DNA of 64,000 bases from Sporosalibacterium faouarense (GTDB taxonomy: Bacteria > Bacillota > Clostridia > Tissierellales > VENL01), in contig NZ_JAETGO010000044.1 in the NCBI RefSeq assembly GCF_016765695.1, positions 1 through 64,000 of the forward strand. The letters run 5' to 3'. Shown here in pieces: positions 1 through 8,642 of this stretch (its first letter is position 1; every line of letters begins with the position of its first letter). The translations under genes and the position numbers were made by a program. Under the pieces are notes generated by a model, which was not told where the DNA came from, made no database searches, and worked only from the letters and a program-made list of their open reading frames with translations.

Positions 1-48
1 AAAATCCTTTAGTGTTAAAAAACTTCTTCCTTTTAAATTAAATGCCAT
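1..48 (-). CDS. arcB: Ornithine carbamoyltransferase, N-terminal 16 codons (partial)
   Basis: Only the first 16 codons lie in the window; the gene continues off the left edge. They read MAFNLKGRSFLTLKDF, the characteristic start of ornithine carbamoyltransferases. A strong ribosome site (GAGGAGG) sits just before the ATG at 46-48. It follows arcA on the same strand with a gap of about 130 bases, the usual arcA-arcB order of the arginine deiminase pathway. In that pathway the catabolic enzyme turns citrulline plus phosphate into ornithine and carbamoyl phosphate, which then yields ATP. Family identity is clear despite the short stretch; catabolic rather than biosynthetic use is inferred from the neighbour. 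Confidence 0.85.
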   Translation of the reverse strand, partial: MAFNLKGRSFLTLKDF

Positions 49-180
49 TTTAATTTCCTCCTCTTATTAATTTGTTATTTAAGGAAATTGCATACTAAAT
101 TTCTATACAATTTCCTATTTATTAAATATAAAGTGTCTTAATTGATGTTCTTATCTAAAAATACGAGTTTATGTTTTTTA

Positions 181-1419
181 TCATAAGTCTTCTCTAATAA
201 GGGGCATACTCATACATCTGGGACCTCCTCGTCCTCTTGAAAGCTCCGAACTTGGCATTTCATGTACTTTAATACCATGATCCCTTAATACTCTATTAGT
301 AACATAATTTCTTGAGTAAACTATTACCTCCCCTGGAGCTATGGCGAGAGTATTAGACCCGTCATTCCATTGCTCCCTAGATGCATCAATCAGATTACCA
401 CCAGCACACCTTATCAAAGTAATATTATCTAATTCCAAGTACTTTTTCAAGATTTCTTTTAAAGTTGCTTCTTCTTTGACAATATTTAATTTATCTCCAC
501 CATTTTTATTCTTTGTTAATGAAAATACAGTTAGCGGTCCTTCTATTGCTGGATGAATAGTAAATTTATCATAGTCTACCATCGTAAAAACTGTATCCAA
601 ATGCATAAATGCTCTTCTTTTAGGGATATCAAAGGCCAATATAGTCTCGAAGCTTTCATCACTATATAGTATTTTTCTTGCAAACTTTTCAATAGATACT
701 GCATCAGTTCTCGCTGATATTCCAATAGCTATGACCTTATCACTGAGTATAAGTTCATCTCCACCCTCCATCGGAGAACCTTCTTTTCTATCGTACCAGA
801 TAGGGACGTTAATATTTCTATATCTAGGATGATATTTAAAAATATATTTTGCAAAAAGAGTTTCTCTGTTTCTAGTTTCTGTCTTCATTCGATTAAGAGT
901 AATTCCTGAACCAATTGTTGCAAAAGGATCCCTTGTAAAATACAGATTCGGCATGGGATCTACTACAAAGGGATATCTAGAATCTATCATATCGGATAGA
1001 GATTTATCCTTACTATCTGCAAGCTCTGTTTTTCTTATTCCTGCCATCATTTTTTCTACTAGGTCTTTATTGTTAAGCTCTTTAAAATAGTTTTTAATTA
1101 CTTCACGACTTCCTTTTCCAATAATGTTTCCTTCATCCAGGTAGTCTTCAACCAACTGTTTTCTAATCTCATCCTCTACAATTGCTTCTGAAGCTAAGTT
1201 CTCTAAATACGATACCTCTACTCCATTATCCCTTAATATCTGAGCAAAAGCATCATGTTCTTTCTGTGCTATTTCTAAGTATGGTATATCATCAAATAGT
1301 AATCTTTCCAAGTACTCTGGCATTAAATTCTCCAGTTCTTTTCCTGGTCTATGGAGTAGTACTTTTTTTAATTTACCGATTTCTGACTTTACGTTTAGTG
1401 GTCTACTAACATCACTCAT
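181..1419 (-). CDS. arcA: Arginine deiminase
   Basis: Hydrolyses arginine to citrulline and ammonia, the first step of the cytoplasmic arginine deiminase pathway. The 412-residue length is normal for the family. Visible signatures are FTRDP, the MEGGD substrate-binding segment, HLDTVFT with a catalytic His, CAGG further on, and the C-terminal GGPRC motif carrying the nucleophilic Cys402. The ATG at 1419 has a good ribosome site (GAGGAGG). It is followed on the same strand by arcB, forming an ATP-yielding arginine fermentation operon. A Crp/Fnr-type regulator lies 3 kb away, and such regulators often control arc genes, but I see no defined binding site. Identification is firm. Confidence 0.97.
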   Translation of the reverse strand: MSDVSRPLNVKSEIGKLKKVLLHRPGKELENLMPEYLERLLFDDIPYLEIAQKEHDAFAQILRDNGVEVSYLENLASEAIVEDEIRKQLVEDYLDEGNIIGKGSREVIKNYFKELNNKDLVEKMMAGIRKTELADSKDKSLSDMIDSRYPFVVDPMPNLYFTRDPFATIGSGITLNRMKTETRNRETLFAKYIFKYHPRYRNINVPIWYDRKEGSPMEGGDELILSDKVIAIGISARTDAVSIEKFARKILYSDESFETILAFDIPKRRAFMHLDTVFTMVDYDKFTIHPAIEGPLTVFSLTKNKNGGDKLNIVKEEATLKEILKKYLELDNITLIRCAGGNLIDASREQWNDGSNTLAIAPGEVIVYSRNYVTNRVLRDHGIKVHEMPSSELSRGRGGPRCMSMPLIREDL

Positions 1420-1460
1420 CAGAATACCTCCTCTAGAGACTTTGTTCTTTTGTTATTATT

Positions 1461-2192
1461 TTATACAAAATATGTCTTCATTGGTTCCGATAATTCTAGT
1501 TCTGAGTCAAAACTTTCTTGTGCTTCATTAGCTATCTTATCTAGCCTATATTCGGGATAAAAATGGGTAAGTATTAATCTTTCAACATTTGCCTTAGTGG
1601 CAATTTCACCGGCCTGCTTTGGTGATAGATGGGGGGTAGTCTCTGTTAAATCCTCTTCAAGAACTCCAGATTCACATAGAAATAAGTCAGCATCCGATGC
1701 AAATGTAACTAACTCTTCGTTATAAGAGGTATCAGCAGAGTATACCATAACTTTTTCTCCATTTTTCACTCTTATGCCATATGTCTCAATTGGATGATTC
1801 ATTTTTTTAAAATCAATACTGAGGTCATTAATATCTACAGGCTTACCTTCTTCTATACCATGTATTTCAAAGGCATCGTTATAATTAAGCCTATTAACGA
1901 GATCCATGTCTTCCATAGGCAAATATAAAGGAATACTTTTTACTGGTTTATTGTTTTTATTTATTCCAATAGCATATTTCATAATCAGTATGTCTGCCAT
2001 ATGGTCACTATGTAGATGAGATAAAAAGATTCCATCAATTTCTTCTAAATCACAAACTTTTAACAAAGTAGATAGCACACCATTTCCACAATCAAGAAGA
2101 ATTTTTGTTTCACCTTCTTCTAATAAATATCCGGAGCATGCGCCACCTGCTTTTGGATAGGGTCCATTATTCCCAAGCACTGTTAATTTCAT
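1461..2192 (-). CDS. MBL-fold metallohydrolase (YhfI / RNase Z-like)
   Basis: A soluble metallo-beta-lactamase-fold hydrolase of 243 residues. The dinuclear zinc motif HLHSDHMAD is followed by a later Asp in SADTSY and a His in LTHFYPEY. The N-terminal LTVLGNNGPYPKAGG and DCGNG segments match the YhfI branch of the RNase Z-like superfamily. The ATG at 2190-2192 is preferred over an in-frame GTG three codons upstream because the GGGAG ribosome site is correctly spaced only for the ATG. It lies upstream of arcA with about 40 bases between them, so cotranscription is possible. The substrate is unknown; it lacks the long exosite arm of true tRNase Z, so tRNA processing is unlikely. Confidence 0.85.
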   Translation of the reverse strand: MKLTVLGNNGPYPKAGGACSGYLLEEGETKILLDCGNGVLSTLLKVCDLEEIDGIFLSHLHSDHMADILIMKYAIGINKNNKPVKSIPLYLPMEDMDLVNRLNYNDAFEIHGIEEGKPVDINDLSIDFKKMNHPIETYGIRVKNGEKVMVYSADTSYNEELVTFASDADLFLCESGVLEEDLTETTPHLSPKQAGEIATKANVERLILTHFYPEYRLDKIANEAQESFDSELELSEPMKTYFV

Positions 2193-2301
2193 TATTTTCA
2201 CTCCCTATAGCAATGGTATTAAACCTCTTTATATTATTTACTAAAGTTACTTTTTTATCCCTATGTTTAGGGATATAATAGTGCTACTAACATTTTACAT
2301 A

Positions 2302-2334
2302 AAAAGAAGACCAGTGATGCTTTAGCCTTCTTTT
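2302..2334 (-). terminator. Putative terminator after the amidase gene
   Basis: On the minus strand an AAAGAAG / CTTCTTT inverted repeat encloses a loop of about 18 bases and runs into a T-rich stretch, just after the amidase stop. The stem is short, so this is only a reasonable candidate. Confidence 0.45.
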
Positions 2335-2372
2335 ATAGCGTATAATTTTTCATAATAACTATTGGTCTCAAA

Positions 2373-3089
2373 TTAGTTATCATTATTTATTTCATCCATT
2401 CTATCTAATAATCTAACAACTAAAGTAGCAAATTCTCCCCATGTTACATAGTCATCTAAGTCATGTTTATTTAACACTAATTTTTCATCTCTTAGTCTCT
2501 TAAAGCTATCCATAGCCCAATGTTCTTCAATTCCACTATAATATTTCTCTTTATACCTAATAATTCCTCTTTTTATAGCTAAAGCAATTCTTTGTCTAGA
2601 CTCTTCTTGTTTAAGAAATTCATTGTTATATGGATTAGAAATAAAGGCACATTCTACTATTATAGATAGTGGATTTATCTCTCTTATCATATAATAATAA
2701 TCTTCGCCCGAGCTATTAAGCCTAGTATACACTTTTCTTTTACGTAGTCCTGTTAATCCTAATTCGTCTAAAATATATTGACTTAATTCTTTCCCTTTCT
2801 GTGAATTACTAGGATATATAATCTCACTTCCTCTAGCATCTTCACTTAAAGCTGAATTATTGTGGACTGAAACCACAAAGTCAAATTCTGAGCTATTTAT
2901 CATTTGACCCCTTTCACTTAATGACATAGATTTATCTTTATCTCTAGTCATTTGAACTTGAATTCCTTCGTCAACTAAAGCTTGTTTAAGCTTTTTTGCA
3001 ATATCCAAGTTAACATCCTTTTCATGAAGATTAAATTTTGATGCACCTGTGTCTTTACCACCGTGTCCTGGGTCAATACATATTTTCAT
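2373..3089 (-). CDS. N-acetylmuramoyl-L-alanine amidase with C-terminal SLH-like segment
   Basis: Zinc amidase of the Amidase_3 (CwlD/LytC) family, cleaving the bond between N-acetylmuramic acid and L-alanine in peptidoglycan. Zinc and catalytic residues are visible in DPGHGG, HEKDVNL, SVHNN and VECAFISNP. After about residue 185 a segment beginning EEHWAMDSFKRL and containing VTWGEFATLVVRL resembles one S-layer homology repeat. There is no signal peptide: the protein begins directly with MKICIDPGHGG, so it may act in the mother cell or be released by lysis. The ATG at 3087-3089 is chosen over one two codons upstream that sits too close to the GGAGG. 238 residues. Confidence 0.9.
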   Translation of the reverse strand: MKICIDPGHGGKDTGASKFNLHEKDVNLDIAKKLKQALVDEGIQVQMTRDKDKSMSLSERGQMINSSEFDFVVSVHNNSALSEDARGSEIIYPSNSQKGKELSQYILDELGLTGLRKRKVYTRLNSSGEDYYYMIREINPLSIIVECAFISNPYNNEFLKQEESRQRIALAIKRGIIRYKEKYYSGIEEHWAMDSFKRLRDEKLVLNKHDLDDYVTWGEFATLVVRLLDRMDEINNDN

Positions 3090-3167
3090 AATCATACCTC
3101 CAATAATATTTCCTAGAATATTTTATTGGAAAGTAGTTAATATTGTTACTATTGCTATTTATGTACT

Positions 3168-3353
3168 CTAGTCATTTTTCTCCCTTTTAAAGATTCCCAT
3201 AATTGTTCTGCCAGTTTTCGCATCATTTATATCTACTAACTCCCAACCATCTTCACCTAACTGATTCATTTGTTTTTCATGGTCCTTAGTTAGCACCAAA
3301 TTAACCATTCCATGGGTTCTAAAATTAACAATTTTATATTCAAATTTTTTCAT
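3168..3353 (-). CDS. DUF4177 family small protein
   Basis: A 61-residue protein with the features of DUF4177: an opening MKKFEYKIV strand, the central GEDGWELVDI motif and a closing short strand (IMGIFKREK). Members are small cytosolic proteins of unknown function common in Firmicutes. The start ATG at 3353 has a nearby GGAGG-like site. It lies 79 bases upstream of the amidase on the same strand, so the two may share a transcript. Confidence 0.85.
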   Translation of the reverse strand: MKKFEYKIVNFRTHGMVNLVLTKDHEKQMNQLGEDGWELVDINDAKTGRTIMGIFKREKND

Positions 3354-3572
3354 GAAATCGCCTCCTATTAGGTTATTATAACATAATAGTAATTTAATAT
3401 CTCTAGCTTACATATAATAAGATAAAATTACATATTGACATAAATGGTTTTTAAGAAAATAATAGTATTATAAGCAACTTATTTATTATTGCTTATAATC
3501 AATTCTAGAGGCTGAATAGAATTATTTGAATATAACTAACTAGTACATTGGAATTGAGGAGGGTTGTTAATT

Positions 3573-4010
3573 ATGTATAAAAGTGAAATTGAAATCAATG
3601 AGCTAAATAAGCTTTATGATGAAATTTATTATAGTTCATTAGAGGAATCTGAAATCGCACTAGATGTTATTTCAAATTTTATATCTGAAAAAGAATATCA
3701 AAACTTTGAGTTTAATCCTAGAGATATGAGAGACATAATTGATGTAATACTTGACCTCTATGATGAAATAATTGATCAACTTGATGATGAAGGTATGAGT
3801 AATATAAGTAGCTTTGTAATGGATAAAAAAGAAAGAATTAATAGCCGAGAGATGGATGCTCTTCTAGAAAGCGAATATGCTAAATACTTACATGAAGATT
3901 ATGATGATGCTTTAATTAATGAAGATGAAGTTATTTATGAAGATATTTATGATGAAAGTGAAGATTTAGATAATGAAGATACAATTGATGATAACTTTGA
4001 CGAATATTAG
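3573..4010 (+). CDS. Highly acidic hypothetical protein
   Basis: 145 residues, strikingly rich in Asp and Glu, with an almost purely acidic tail over the last 40 residues (runs such as DESEDLDNEDTIDD). No signal peptide or membrane segment is visible and I recognise no family. The ATG at 3573 follows a GAGGAGG ribosome site at proper distance; a TTG nine bases earlier is less likely. It is a single-gene unit ended by a bidirectional terminator shared with the convergent gene at 4046. The charge suggests a cytosolic protein that binds cations or basic partners, but this is speculation. Confidence 0.75.
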   Translation: MYKSEIEINELNKLYDEIYYSSLEESEIALDVISNFISEKEYQNFEFNPRDMRDIIDVILDLYDEIIDQLDDEGMSNISSFVMDKKERINSREMDALLESEYAKYLHEDYDDALINEDEVIYEDIYDESEDLDNEDTIDDNFDEY

Positions 4011-4020
4011 TCAAAATAAA

Positions 4021-4045
4021 ACGGCCGTTGGGCCGTTATTTTATT
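4021..4045. terminator. Bidirectional Rho-independent terminator
   Basis: A GC-rich stem ACGGCC / GGCCGT with a four-base loop (4021-4036) has a T-rich tract on the right for plus-strand transcripts and an A-rich flank on the left that becomes a T-tract for minus-strand ones. It separates the convergent acidic-protein gene and the gene at 4046-4639. Confidence 0.9.
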
Positions 4046-4639
4046 TTAACCAAGCTTTTCTTCATTGCTTTTTAGTGTTAATACATAGTCTATTGCTTTT
4101 GCAGGCTTATAAAAATATTGTAGGTTTACACCAGAGCTTTTTTCATCTACATAAAATCTATTAAATATATTAACCAATAAATCATATTTATAACCCTTAA
4201 AGCTGTATTCTTTTAGCTTGCCAATAGCAAAACCTGCTAACTCATCATCTATTTCAAAAATATCGTAGTCACTTTCTTTGAAAATATCCTTCATCTCTTG
4301 GCATTCCATCATATCAATTTCAGATATTTTGTACAAAGTACTATAATAGTTTTCTATATTAGTGACTAAGTTATTCCATTTCAACAACCCATCTTTATTG
4401 ATTTTAGATGATATTTTTCCATTGTCTTCCCAATATTTGATTAGTAATAATTTGGCACAATAATTATAAGCAGATTTTTCCACAAAGAGGTCACACCAAA
4501 CGTCTTCAGTCAATTTTTTGTTTAGTCCAAACTTGAGTCTATATCTTTTTAAGACTCCTCTTTGGTCATATTTATATTTCATCTTAAAAAAGTTTATAAA
4601 CTCTGTTAGGTCTGAGATCATATTTCTAATTAAATCCAT
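4046..4639 (-). CDS. Orphan protein resembling the N-terminal helical part of N-6 adenine methylases
   Basis: 197 residues with a good GGAGG ribosome site and its own terminator, so it is probably expressed. The central part (YNYCAKLLLIKYWEDNGKI) and the end (RFYVDEKSSG, then LQYFYKPAKAIDYVLTL) resemble the helical region and the FYTP-type segment that precede the catalytic domain in Eco57I-like and type I N-6 adenine DNA methylases. The methylase core itself (the S-adenosylmethionine site and NPPY motif) is absent. It could be a remnant of a restriction-modification gene or an independent small family. Resemblance is judged by eye only; function unknown. Confidence 0.55.
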   Translation of the reverse strand: MDLIRNMISDLTEFINFFKMKYKYDQRGVLKRYRLKFGLNKKLTEDVWCDLFVEKSAYNYCAKLLLIKYWEDNGKISSKINKDGLLKWNNLVTNIENYYSTLYKISEIDMMECQEMKDIFKESDYDIFEIDDELAGFAIGKLKEYSFKGYKYDLLVNIFNRFYVDEKSSGVNLQYFYKPAKAIDYVLTLKSNEEKLG

Positions 4640-4756
4640 AGTTATACCTCCTTATCAATATATATTACTATTATTTCCAATTTTTAGATAATTATTACCT
4701 TATTTTAGCAATGTAGCCCTTACAATATTATACGTGAGAAGATTTAAAATGGATAA

Positions 4757-4790
4757 AAAAATATAATCCAAAGACTTTTCTTCGGATTAT
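4757..4790 (-). terminator. Terminator of the Crp/Fnr gene
   Basis: The stem ATAATCC / GGATTAT (4763-4769 with 4784-4790) overlaps the gene's stop codon and is followed on the minus strand by a run of seven T. A clear intrinsic terminator. Confidence 0.85.
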
Positions 4791-5467
4791 ACTAGCCATT
4801 CTTTTAATTTTTCTTTATCAGTAACTACTATTTTTCTTCCTTTTATTTCAATTGCGTTTTCTTTACTAAACTGACTCAAAGCTCTACTTATAGTTTCCCT
4901 GGATGTACCTACTAAATTAGCTAGTTCTTCCCTTGTTAAACTCAATTCTATAACTAACCCACCATCTATTTTCTTTCCATATTTATCACTCAAAGTCAAG
5001 ATTAACTGTGCCGCCCTAACATAAGTGTCATTTAAAGCAATATTCTTTAACTTTTTCTGGGCTTGAGTTAACCTTTTATTTAATATTTTTATCATCTCTA
5101 AAGCGATATTAGAATTATCCTTCAATAAATTCTCAATATCAATATTTTTTAAAATATAAACATAGGTATCCTCGATTGCCTCAACGGTAGCAGGATAGTC
5201 TATATTATTAAATAGAACGACCTCTCCAAAGACACTTCCCTCTGCCTTAATATCCAATATTATTTCTCTACCATCAAGGGATGTTTTAAAAATTTTAACT
5301 TTTCCCGATTTTATAATGAATATTGAATCTCCTTTATTTCCTTCAGTAATTATAATCTTACTTTTTTTATAAAACCGCTCACTGGTTATGTTTTTTACTT
5401 CTTCTAATTGATCATCTTTAATTTGACTGAATAAAGGAATCTCTCTAATGTATTCACCAATGTTCAT
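4787..5467 (-). CDS. Crp/Fnr-family transcription regulator
   Basis: 226 residues. An N-terminal cyclic-nucleotide-binding-type beta barrel (about residues 15-120, with the GDSIFIIKSGKVKIF core), a long dimerisation helix, and a C-terminal winged helix-turn-helix whose recognition segment reads LTREELANLVGTSRETISRAL. There are no cysteines to hold an iron-sulphur cluster, so it is not an FNR-type oxygen sensor. The ligand cannot be read from the sequence. A monocistronic gene with its own terminator, placed between arginine catabolism genes and glutamate 2,3-aminomutase; ArcR-like control of the arc operon is a reasonable guess, not shown. Confidence 0.9.
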   Translation of the reverse strand: MNIGEYIREIPLFSQIKDDQLEEVKNITSERFYKKSKIIITEGNKGDSIFIIKSGKVKIFKTSLDGREIILDIKAEGSVFGEVVLFNNIDYPATVEAIEDTYVYILKNIDIENLLKDNSNIALEMIKILNKRLTQAQKKLKNIALNDTYVRAAQLILTLSDKYGKKIDGGLVIELSLTREELANLVGTSRETISRALSQFSKENAIEIKGRKIVVTDKEKLKEWLV

Positions 5468-5541
5468 TATGATACCTTCTTTCTAAAATAATTAGAGCTA
5501 GAGTATTAATTACTCTAACCCTTCTTGTTCCAATTTAGTCT

Positions 5542-6810
5542 TTACTTCACTATTTCCTTAAAATCTTGAGTAGGATAATTAGCATATTTTATAACCTTTC
5601 CTTCCCAAGTTCGAATCATAATATAATCTTTTCCTCTAGAGATTAGATATTCTGGTAACATTGGAGTTTTTCCTTGTCCCTTAGGTGCATTGACAATATA
5701 AGTAGGAATAGCCAGTCCAGATGTATAACCTCTTAAATATTCCATAATTTCCAAACCATCATCTACAGAAGTATTGAAATGTTCTGTTCCCTCTACATGC
5801 TTAGCATGGAAAATATAATAAGGTCTTACTCTGACTTTTAATAACTCATGATTCAAACATCTCATAACAAACTTATCATTGTTAATTCCATTTAATAGTA
5901 CTGCTTGGTTACCTAAAGGAATTCCCGCATTTGCAAGTTTTTCACAAGCTGCCTTTGATTCCTTTGTTACTTCCTTAGGATGATTGAAATGTGTATTAAT
6001 ATAAATCGGATGGTATTTCTTAAGTACGTCAACAAGCTCATCTGTAATCCTCTGAGGCATAGTAACTAGAGTTCTAGATCCAATTCTAATATACTCCACA
6101 TGCTGAATAGATTTTAATTCTTTTAAAATCCATTCTAATCTGTGGGTTGGTAAAGTAAGAGGATCTCCTCCAGTGATTAAAACATCCCTTATTTCTGGAT
6201 TATCTCTAATATAGTCTATAGACTGTTGTATCATTTCATTTGACCTATGCTCATCCTTCTGACCAATATTTCTTCTTCTCTGACAATGTCTACAATACAT
6301 TGCACATTCATTAGTTACATTTATAATTAGTCTATCAGGATACCTTCTTGTGACACTTCCAGCTGGATTTGTAAACTCTTCTCCCATTGGGTCTCTTTCT
6401 CCACCCTTGTTCACTATTTCAGCAACAGTTGGTACAGAAAGAAGCTTAATAGGGTCATATTTATCATTCTTATTTATTAAGCTAGCATAATAAGGAGATA
6501 TAGCCCATCTGTATCTACCCGTTATTTCTTTGACTTCTTGTTTCTCTTTATCAGAAAGATTTATAATTTTACTAAGGGTTTCTACATCTCTAATCCTATT
6601 CTTCAACTGCCACTTATAATCGTCCCAGTCTTCTTCAGTTCCACCTAGTATATTTAATATGTTTTCCTTTGATTTTTGAAACTCTTCCTCTAACTCTAAA
6701 CCTTTTTGAATATTTTCTCTTGCTTCTAGGTAATCGTTAATCTTAGATTTTAACTCATCAGCTCTTTGTAATGATATTTCTCTTTTGGACATATCTTTTT
6801 TCTCTGTCAT
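5542..6810 (-). CDS. eam: Glutamate 2,3-aminomutase
   Basis: Radical-SAM, PLP-dependent aminomutase of the lysine 2,3-aminomutase family, 422 residues. The cluster motif is C169-AMY-C173-RH-C176 and the PLP lysine is K381 in GQGKTP. The two aspartates that bind the lysine side chain in lysine 2,3-aminomutase (in CDLSLG and VVDAP) are here K337 (AKHVEG) and N374 (IVNAP), 37 residues apart as expected. The same Lys/Asn pair is known to define glutamate 2,3-aminomutase of Clostridioides difficile. The product is therefore predicted to be beta-glutamate, a compatible solute. The ATG at 6808-6810 is chosen because the nearer-upstream ATG is too close to GGAGG. Confidence 0.88.
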   Translation of the reverse strand: MTEKKDMSKREISLQRADELKSKINDYLEARENIQKGLELEEEFQKSKENILNILGGTEEDWDDYKWQLKNRIRDVETLSKIINLSDKEKQEVKEITGRYRWAISPYYASLINKNDKYDPIKLLSVPTVAEIVNKGGERDPMGEEFTNPAGSVTRRYPDRLIINVTNECAMYCRHCQRRRNIGQKDEHRSNEMIQQSIDYIRDNPEIRDVLITGGDPLTLPTHRLEWILKELKSIQHVEYIRIGSRTLVTMPQRITDELVDVLKKYHPIYINTHFNHPKEVTKESKAACEKLANAGIPLGNQAVLLNGINNDKFVMRCLNHELLKVRVRPYYIFHAKHVEGTEHFNTSVDDGLEIMEYLRGYTSGLAIPTYIVNAPKGQGKTPMLPEYLISRGKDYIMIRTWEGKVIKYANYPTQDFKEIVK

Positions 6811-7122
6811 CAGCATTCCTCCTATTACATAATTTATATTATTACCCAAAACACAAAAAAGGCTTGGGCATTTTTATTAAAAAAAGTTACTAAAATCAAG
6901 GCTATTTTGTTAACTCAAAAAATAGTCTTGTACAAAGAATAAAAACAGTTTTCTAAAAATAATATAAAGTATAAGAATCCTTGGGTTTTGATTGTTTAGA
7001 AATCAAAAATTTGATAAGAATTTAATCTCGATATGTTTTACGGTGACTTGGAAAAAGTCCGGCACTATATATTATAGCTAATTATTAAGGGTTTGTCAAT
7101 ATTTTCTAAAGTGGGGATAGCA
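6811..7122. other. Divergent intergenic region (312 bases)
   Basis: Lies between eam (minus) and the operon starting at 7123 (plus), so it must hold both promoters. It is AT-rich. A short imperfect hairpin with GACTT and AAGTC arms sits near 7040-7055, in the leader of the plus-strand operon. I do not recognise a known riboswitch or binding site in it. Confidence 0.5.
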
Positions 7123-8127
7123 ATGAAAAAATTTACATTTTTATTTTTAATTTTTATTATTCTTAGCTCAATTTTTATAGGAAAAAACTATTATAATGCA
7201 ACTAAATTAAAAACTACATTCAGTAGTGCATTTGATTTAAACTCTAATATTACAATCCAATTAATTAAAAATTACTTTTCAGAAGATAGAGAACTGCATA
7301 AAAAGGCAGAAGATATAATAAAAGTTCTCGTATTAGAAGACCTGGATTACGAAGACTGGCTAGAGTATACTGACTATATAGAAATGACCATATACCCTAT
7401 GGAGATAACTAGAGATTTGCAGGAAGAACTAGTAATTGTTATGAATTTATCCAAGGATGAAGGAATTATTGGAATCTATAAACTTAAAGACGATAAATAT
7501 GTTTATGAGAATAAAATCAAAGATTTAGCTTTTATTGAAAATGTTGAGCCCCTTGAAGATGCTTTGAATAACAGAGTATTTCTGGTGATTGAAGAATTGC
7601 TTGATGAAAGCTTTGGAGCTTACTTCATTGATGATTATATACGTATTTTTACGTTAATTGATGAAGATTATGAGGAAGTATATAGAGAGTCAATGGAGTA
7701 TGAGGCTTTTTACTACGAAAAGTGGTTTGACCCTTCAATTGAAAATCCTAAATGGTATAGACTAAATGAAAACAATCTAATTGACTATATGTCTGTTGAT
7801 AATGGAACAATCGTCATTAATACAGCTAAAAGCTTAGCTAAATATGAAAGCCAGCCAACGGAAGATGACTCTATCCCAGAGGATTTTCAACTTGCTACTG
7901 ATAAAAGCTTTGAGCTTACAAGTATATGGAATGAAAACTATCAGTATTTCCTTCAAGGTGTGGGTAAAATAAAAAATAGCAATAAAATAGTTGGAATCAT
8001 CGAGGATTCATCTCAATCAGTAGAATCACTAATGAACTCTCAAGATAACCACTATAAAGTTATTGATAAAAATGGTAAAATAAATTATATAGATGAAAAA
8101 GATTTGGAACTATTAAGAATGTTTTAG
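7123..8127 (+). CDS. Secreted or membrane-anchored hypothetical protein
   Basis: 334 residues. Begins MKKFTFLFLIFIILSSIFIG, a signal peptide or single membrane anchor, followed by an acidic extracytoplasmic region rich in Asp, Glu and Tyr with no motif I know. The ATG at 7123 is preferred over an upstream TTG because GTGGGGAT precedes it. It is the first gene of a three-gene transcript with a lipoprotein (17 bases downstream) and an AlaX-type tRNA editor, closed by a strong terminator at 9892. Function unknown; both upstream genes act outside the membrane whereas AlaX is cytosolic, so the association may be only transcriptional. Confidence 0.75.
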   Translation: MKKFTFLFLIFIILSSIFIGKNYYNATKLKTTFSSAFDLNSNITIQLIKNYFSEDRELHKKAEDIIKVLVLEDLDYEDWLEYTDYIEMTIYPMEITRDLQEELVIVMNLSKDEGIIGIYKLKDDKYVYENKIKDLAFIENVEPLEDALNNRVFLVIEELLDESFGAYFIDDYIRIFTLIDEDYEEVYRESMEYEAFYYEKWFDPSIENPKWYRLNENNLIDYMSVDNGTIVINTAKSLAKYESQPTEDDSIPEDFQLATDKSFELTSIWNENYQYFLQGVGKIKNSNKIVGIIEDSSQSVESLMNSQDNHYKVIDKNGKINYIDEKDLELLRMF

Positions 8128-8144
8128 AGATGAGGAGGTATAAA

Positions 8145-8633
8145 ATGCGAAAGAAGATTGTTTTATTAGGTATTCTAACTATTATTATTTTCGCTGTAAT
8201 AGGATGTTCAAATACCACTAAAGATGATTTACTAAACTATACTAATGATAAACTGCCTCGAATTACTAATTTGGAGGGTGAAGCCCTAGACGAGTATCAG
8301 AGTATTATTTCACAGGATGATTATTCTTATCAAATTCTATATAGCTCTTTGAAAGATAGTATAATTCCTAAATATACTCAGTTTGTAGAAAAATTAGAGG
8401 CAATTTCCCTTAATACTGAAGAAGTCAAAAGTATACATAGTCTATATGTACAAGGGGCCAAGAAACAACTAGAAGCTTTAACTAGCTTAAAGGAAGGAAT
8501 TGAAGAAAAAAGTAATGAGAAAATTGACAAGACCGGGGAACTCCTTAAAGAATCTAAGGAATTAATGAACGAATACAATGATAAGGTTCTAAAATTAGCC
8601 GATGAAGTTGGAGTTGACTACAAACTAAAGTGA
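8145..8633 (+). CDS. Small lipoprotein of unknown function
   Basis: 162 residues with a lipoprotein signal peptide: MRKKIVLLG, a hydrophobic core and a lipobox ending AVIGCS, so Cys would be lipidated and the protein held on the outer face of the membrane. The mature part is mostly helical and charged (for example EKSNEKIDKTGELLKESKELMNEYNDKVLKLADEV, shown here only as a helical Lys/Glu pattern from about residues 122-157). No known domain. The ATG at 8145 follows GAGGAGGT. Second gene of the 7123-9866 operon. Confidence 0.8.
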   Translation: MRKKIVLLGILTIIIFAVIGCSNTTKDDLLNYTNDKLPRITNLEGEALDEYQSIISQDDYSYQILYSSLKDSIIPKYTQFVEKLEAISLNTEEVKSIHSLYVQGAKKQLEALTSLKEGIEEKSNEKIDKTGELLKESKELMNEYNDKVLKLADEVGVDYKLK

Positions 8634-8642
8634 GGTGTAAAA

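Noticed and set aside
5542-6810. Lysine 2,3-aminomutase
   Set aside because: Both lysine-binding aspartates are replaced by the Lys/Asn pair of the glutamate enzyme.
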